Shown: positions 5,626-7,992 of the stretch, piece after piece
Layout of the letters: the number at the start of each line of letters is the position of its first letter
Position numbering within the stretch: the first letter of the stretch is position 1
NCBI GenBank assembly: GCA_964641715.1
Contig: CAZXMB010000137.1
Location: 1 to 7,992, forward strand
DNA length: 7,992 nt
Direction: 5' to 3'
Source of the DNA: CAZXMB01 sp964641715
GTDB lineage: Bacteria; Desulfobacterota; BSN033; UBA1163
Program-made: the position numbers and the translations under genes
The notes under the pieces: generated by a model
What the model saw: only the letters and a program-made list of their open reading frames with translations
Databases searched by the model: none
Told to the model about the DNA's origin: nothing

Positions 5626-6129
5626 CTAACGGAAATGAAGTTGAATCGTATACCTGCATTCTTTTCCTGAAACCATCATACACTTACCCAATGGGGGAGC
5701 AAGCTCGTGCTCTAACCCCTGGGCGTCTATCCAGCCTTGTAGCCTTGCAAAGATGCCACATTCATATTCATCCTTTATCCCAGCCTTCACAATATTTTCT
5801 TGGGCAAAGCATCTTCTCAACTGCATTGCATAGGATTGATAATTAAGGATTTTGATTTCATATTCGATAAGATCAGGGCCGAATAATGAAAGAGCCGCTT
5901 TCTTTATGTTCAGGTATTCTTCCATATTTCTTGACGGTGACAAATTTAAAGCTTTCATGAACCGTTTCATCTCCACCCGGCCCAAATCCCTGGCTACTTT
6001 TTGATTCAGTCGATTTGCAGCCTCAATACCAAAACGCTCTGCCACGGCCATGAACCATCTGGCATCGTGTGACATCCACCCTTTAATGAGAAGGGTCATC
6101 TGTGCTTCAATGGAGAGGCCCTTTAGCAT
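5626..6129 (-). CDS. DUF6125-like protein with four cysteines, function unknown
   Basis: This 167-residue soluble protein has no signal peptide or membrane segment. It resembles the family annotated as DUF6125, which I associate with the L-2-amino-thiazoline-4-carboxylate hydrolase-like fold; this is from memory and is moderate recognition only. The first half is helical (LSIEAQMTLLIKGWMSHDARWF, then AANRLNQKVARDLGRVEMKRF). The second half holds Cys107 in RRCFAQE, Cys124 in YECGIFARLQGW, and Cys150 and Cys158 in KCMMVSGKEC, a spacing that could bind a metal or act in thiol chemistry. The ATG at 6129 has GAGGAG four bases upstream. It starts 21 bases after the MBL hydrolase stop, so the two are almost certainly cotranscribed. 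No reaction can be assigned. Confidence 0.75.
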   Translation of the reverse strand: MLKGLSIEAQMTLLIKGWMSHDARWFMAVAERFGIEAANRLNQKVARDLGRVEMKRFMKALNLSPSRNMEEYLNIKKAALSLFGPDLIEYEIKILNYQSYAMQLRRCFAQENIVKAGIKDEYECGIFARLQGWIDAQGLEHELAPPLGKCMMVSGKECRYTIQLHFR

Positions 6130-6150
6130 AAGGCTCCTCGTCGAAATCTC

Positions 6151-7071
6151 TCAGGGGTGAACCGTTGTATGGTAATATCCATTTTTGAGATAGATGATAT
6201 TTCTTTTAAGAAATTCTTCCATGATTTCCTTAAATTTTTCCAGGTATCTGCTTTTAAAATAAAAATCCACCACCGCCCTAAACCAAGGGGTGGTTAACAG
6301 GTACTTGAAAAAATCATCTTTTGGATACCCCCTCTTCATCAACAGGACCCAGATGAGGATCTTTTTAAGATGGTCATTCCCCAATTTCAGGGGGTCCTTC
6401 ATAAAACCCTCCAATTTACCCCTGCACTTCTGAATGGCCTTTTTGGGATGATGGATGATCCCTCCATGGCCAGGATAAATGGTAAGAATATCCAATGAGG
6501 AAATCTTTTCCAGTGACTCCATGGCTAATGAAGGAGCATCCCGTCCCTCGACAATCGTATTGAGGACTCCTGTATCTCCGTCCCAGAGCGCATCCGAGGA
6601 GATGAGAAACCGCCCTTCAGGGCAATAGAGGGATATTCCTCCTCGCGCATGACCGGGGGTATAAATCACCTCGACCTCCAAATCGTCAAGGAAAACCTTA
6701 TCCCCTTCTTCTAAAGCGATATCCACGGGGAAGAATTCTGCCTCCTGATCATAGAAACGGTACCAGGTCGCCCAATCATCTCTCGAAAGAATGGATTGTT
6801 GATCAACCCGATGAATTGCGATCTGGCATCCGGATATTTCTTGAATCCTTTTATTGCCACCGATATGATCGCAGTGGCTATGGGTGCTGATAATAAAATC
6901 CACAGATTTTAAATCAACTCCTGCAGCCTCAATCCATTTTCTGGTGACTTCAAAATCTGAGATATATCCCGTATCGATGAGTACCCTATCCTTTCCATTA
7001 AAGACGAAGTGATTGGCATTGAGCCATCCCCGTTGAACAAAAAACAGATTTTTTGAAACCTTCTTGATCAT
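6151..7071 (-). CDS. MBL-fold (metallo-beta-lactamase superfamily) metal hydrolase
   Basis: The product has 306 residues from the ATG at 7071. The metal-binding set is complete for a two-metal site: HSHCDH (His64, His66, Asp68, His69), His141 in TPGHARGG, Asp160 in ISSDALW and His202 in YPGHGG. The strand before it, VLIDTGY (30-36), is typical of the fold. After about residue 215 comes a basic helical C-terminal domain of about 90 residues, as in LACTB2-like and related hydrolases, possibly for substrate recognition. Members of the superfamily hydrolyse thioesters, lactones, phosphodiesters and other bonds, so the substrate is open. The gene lies 22 bases after the MarR gene. That gap has no clear Shine-Dalgarno, so translation may be coupled to MarR. 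An alternative TTG start at 7119 would overlap MarR and has no good ribosome site either. Confidence 0.88.
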   Translation of the reverse strand: MIKKVSKNLFFVQRGWLNANHFVFNGKDRVLIDTGYISDFEVTRKWIEAAGVDLKSVDFIISTHSHCDHIGGNKRIQEISGCQIAIHRVDQQSILSRDDWATWYRFYDQEAEFFPVDIALEEGDKVFLDDLEVEVIYTPGHARGGISLYCPEGRFLISSDALWDGDTGVLNTIVEGRDAPSLAMESLEKISSLDILTIYPGHGGIIHHPKKAIQKCRGKLEGFMKDPLKLGNDHLKKILIWVLLMKRGYPKDDFFKYLLTTPWFRAVVDFYFKSRYLEKFKEIMEEFLKRNIIYLKNGYYHTTVHP

Positions 7072-7093
7072 ATGAGTGAATTCATATAAATGT

Positions 7094-7519
7094 TTATGAA
7101 AATTTATTGAAAGCTCCAATCAATATCTTTTTGAAAGCCTCAATTTCCTCTTTGGAGTACCCTTCTTTTATTTGTTCGTTTAGCCTCTTAACAATTGGTA
7201 ATGCCTTGTTAGCTACTTTCTTTCCCTTCTCAGTGATATGAACTAAGTAGACACGGCGGTCATTGGGATGATCTGAGCGTTTCACATAGCCCAGTTTTTC
7301 CAATCGATCAATCAACCCTGTTACAGTCGGATTCTCCAGCATTAATCCCTGACTGATCTGAGTGAGGCTCGAACCATCATTCTTTTGAAGAAAAAAGAGA
7401 AGCATCCCCTGGATGGGTGTCACTTCAATACCGCTTTCTGAAAAGGATCTTTGAAGATTGACAATAAGTTTCTGACATACCTTAGAAATTAAAAATATAA
7501 GCCGATCTTCTACAGCCAT
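7094..7519 (-). CDS. MarR-family transcriptional regulator
   Basis: This 141-residue protein has the MarR winged helix-turn-helix. The recognition region is SSLTQISQGLMLENPTVTGL (50-69), followed by IDRLEKLGYVKRSDH and the wing DRRVYLVHITEKG (87-99). Helices at both ends (about 4-29 and 100-140) should form the dimer interface. The ATG at 7519 has AAGGG seven bases upstream. It heads the minus-strand cluster with the MBL, DUF6125-like and CMD-like genes, and its own promoter contains a perfect palindrome, so autorepression relieved by a small ligand or by oxidation is expected from the family. There is a single cysteine, Cys15, in the first helix. Ungapped alignment to the redox-sensing OhrR puts it about five residues away from OhrR's sensing cysteine, so redox sensing is not supported. 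The ligand is unknown. Confidence 0.92.
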   Translation of the reverse strand: MAVEDRLIFLISKVCQKLIVNLQRSFSESGIEVTPIQGMLLFFLQKNDGSSLTQISQGLMLENPTVTGLIDRLEKLGYVKRSDHPNDRRVYLVHITEKGKKVANKALPIVKRLNEQIKEGYSKEEIEAFKKILIGAFNKFS

Positions 7520-7554
7520 AAATAAACCCTTAAATTTATTTTTTATATGCTAAT

Positions 7555-7570
7555 ATTTAGTATACTAAAT
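7555..7570. promoter_or_regulatory. Perfect 16-bp palindromic operator, probably for the MarR regulator
   Basis: ATTTAGTATACTAAAT is its own reverse complement over all 16 bases. It covers the -10 box of the promoter upstream of the MarR gene, 36 bases from the start codon. MarR dimers typically bind palindromes of this size in their own promoters, and one placed here would block RNA polymerase. Binding by this particular MarR protein is inferred from position. Confidence 0.7.
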
Positions 7571-7586
7571 TATTTTGTCAAGTCAA
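7559..7586 (-). promoter_or_regulatory. Sigma70-type promoter for the MarR-MBL-DUF6125-CMD cluster
   Basis: On the minus strand the -35 box is TTGACT (7586-7581) and the -10 box is TATACT (7564-7559), with a 16-base spacer; both match consensus in five of six positions. A second overlapping -35, TTGACA (7581-7576), could pair with AAATAT at a 17-base spacer. Start of transcription would be near 7552, giving a leader of about 33 bases. The -10 box lies inside the 16-bp palindrome. Confidence 0.7.
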
Positions 7587-7635
7587 TTTTGCAAGGGAAC
7601 TAAACCATCGCTGAGAAGGGAAAGAAATATGATGC

Positions 7636-7992
7636 TTAATGAGGCTCTTTAATATAAAGATAGTCAAGCGGACTACTAGGAACATTCACCATATCTCTTA
7701 TCACATGGGTGTAGATCATTGTTGTCTCAAGATGTTTATGACCGAGTAAATTCTGGATCTCCCTGATATTCACCCCGTTCATTAAAAGGTGCGTTGCAAA
7801 GCTGTGCCTGAGAGTATGCACCGATGCATGCTTGACAATGCCTGCCTTTCTCACAGCTTCTTTCACAGCATTCTGAATTGTCTTCTCGGTGATATGATGG
7901 CGTCTTATCTTCCCGCTCCTTGGGTCAACCGAGAGTTTTGATGACGGGAAAACGTACTGCCAGCCCCATTCTTTTGAAGCATTTGGATATTT
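7636..7992 (-). CDS. Tyrosine recombinase, integron-integrase (IntI) type, 3' part only
   Basis: The frame stays open to the right edge, so only the last 118 residues are seen and the start lies beyond 7992. Visible catalytic residues, numbered from the edge, are His59 and Arg62 in HTLRHSFATHLL, His85 in LLGH and the nucleophile Tyr94 in TTMIYTHV. The first catalytic arginine is off the window. Several segments match integron integrases rather than XerC/D or phage enzymes: KYPNASKEWGWQYVF, DPRSGKIRRHH, and the ending SSPLD after IYTHV. The EWGWQYVF segment lies where IntI proteins have their additional family-specific region. The frame ends in an intact stop, so the visible part is not decayed. 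In ordinary integrons the cassette array lies on the 5' side of intI, which here means to the right of the window. A stand-alone IntI-like recombinase without cassettes is also possible. It ends 50 bases from the MarR promoter. Confidence 0.85.
   Translation of the reverse strand, partial: KYPNASKEWGWQYVFPSSKLSVDPRSGKIRRHHITEKTIQNAVKEAVRKAGIVKHASVHTLRHSFATHLLMNGVNIREIQNLLGHKHLETTMIYTHVIRDMVNVPSSPLDYLYIKEPH

Noticed and set aside
7094..7519. OhrR-type redox sensing through Cys15 of the MarR protein
   Set aside because: Aligning the helix before the winged domain with Bacillus OhrR, as I recall it, puts this cysteine about five residues away from the sensing position.
7587..7635. attI or attC site beside the integrase gene
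   Set aside because: No RYYYAAC/GTTRRRY-type pair or folded site is visible on this 3' side; such sites would be expected on the other side, off the window.

Overview
The window reads as chromosomal DNA from an anaerobic or facultatively anaerobic bacterium. The best guess is a Desulfobacterota (former Deltaproteobacteria) lineage. This rests on an oxygen-sensitive type of molybdenum/tungsten enzyme paired with a 16-cysteine ferredoxin, and on several families of intergenic palindromes that I associate with such genomes. The lineage is an inference; there is no rRNA or tRNA here to settle it.

Layout. A palindromic repeat (1-37) precedes a plus-strand gene for a secreted dienelactone-hydrolase-like serine hydrolase (126-920). 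All other genes are on the minus strand. Reading in the direction of transcription from the right edge: the 3' part of an integron-integrase-type tyrosine recombinase (7992-7636, cut by the window edge); a promoter with an overlapping perfect 16-bp palindrome; then a compact cluster of a MarR regulator (7519-7094), an MBL-fold hydrolase (7071-6151), a DUF6125-like protein (6129-5626) and a small AhpD/CMD-like CxxC protein (5557-5297). A gene-free stretch (5020-5296) holds two palindromic repeats and a good sigma70-type promoter. It leads into a second minus-strand set: an acetylene-hydratase-like molybdopterin oxidoreductase (5019-2890), a four-cluster ferredoxin subunit (2726-2229), a SerB-like HAD phosphatase (2145-1495) and a PAP2 phosphatase (1458-928). 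The last gene ends 7 bases from the convergent hydrolase gene.

How the genes may work together. The oxidoreductase and ferredoxin look like a two-subunit soluble redox enzyme: I see no Tat signal and no membrane anchor. It belongs near acetylene hydratase by overall sequence, but the acidic residue essential for acetylene hydration is replaced by histidine, so the substrate is open. The two phosphatases follow on the same strand, but an intergenic palindrome separates them from the redox genes. The MarR cluster looks like an autoregulated inducible unit combining a binuclear-metal hydrolase with two cysteine-bearing proteins; a role in thiol or electrophile metabolism is inference only.

Other points. 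At least six different intergenic repeat elements occur within 5.3 kb. One of them appears to have supplied the last codons of the oxidoreductase. For five genes (hydrolase, HAD, oxidoreductase, CMD, MBL) I place the start downstream of the longest possible reading frame; in all but the MBL gene a Shine-Dalgarno sequence decides it.
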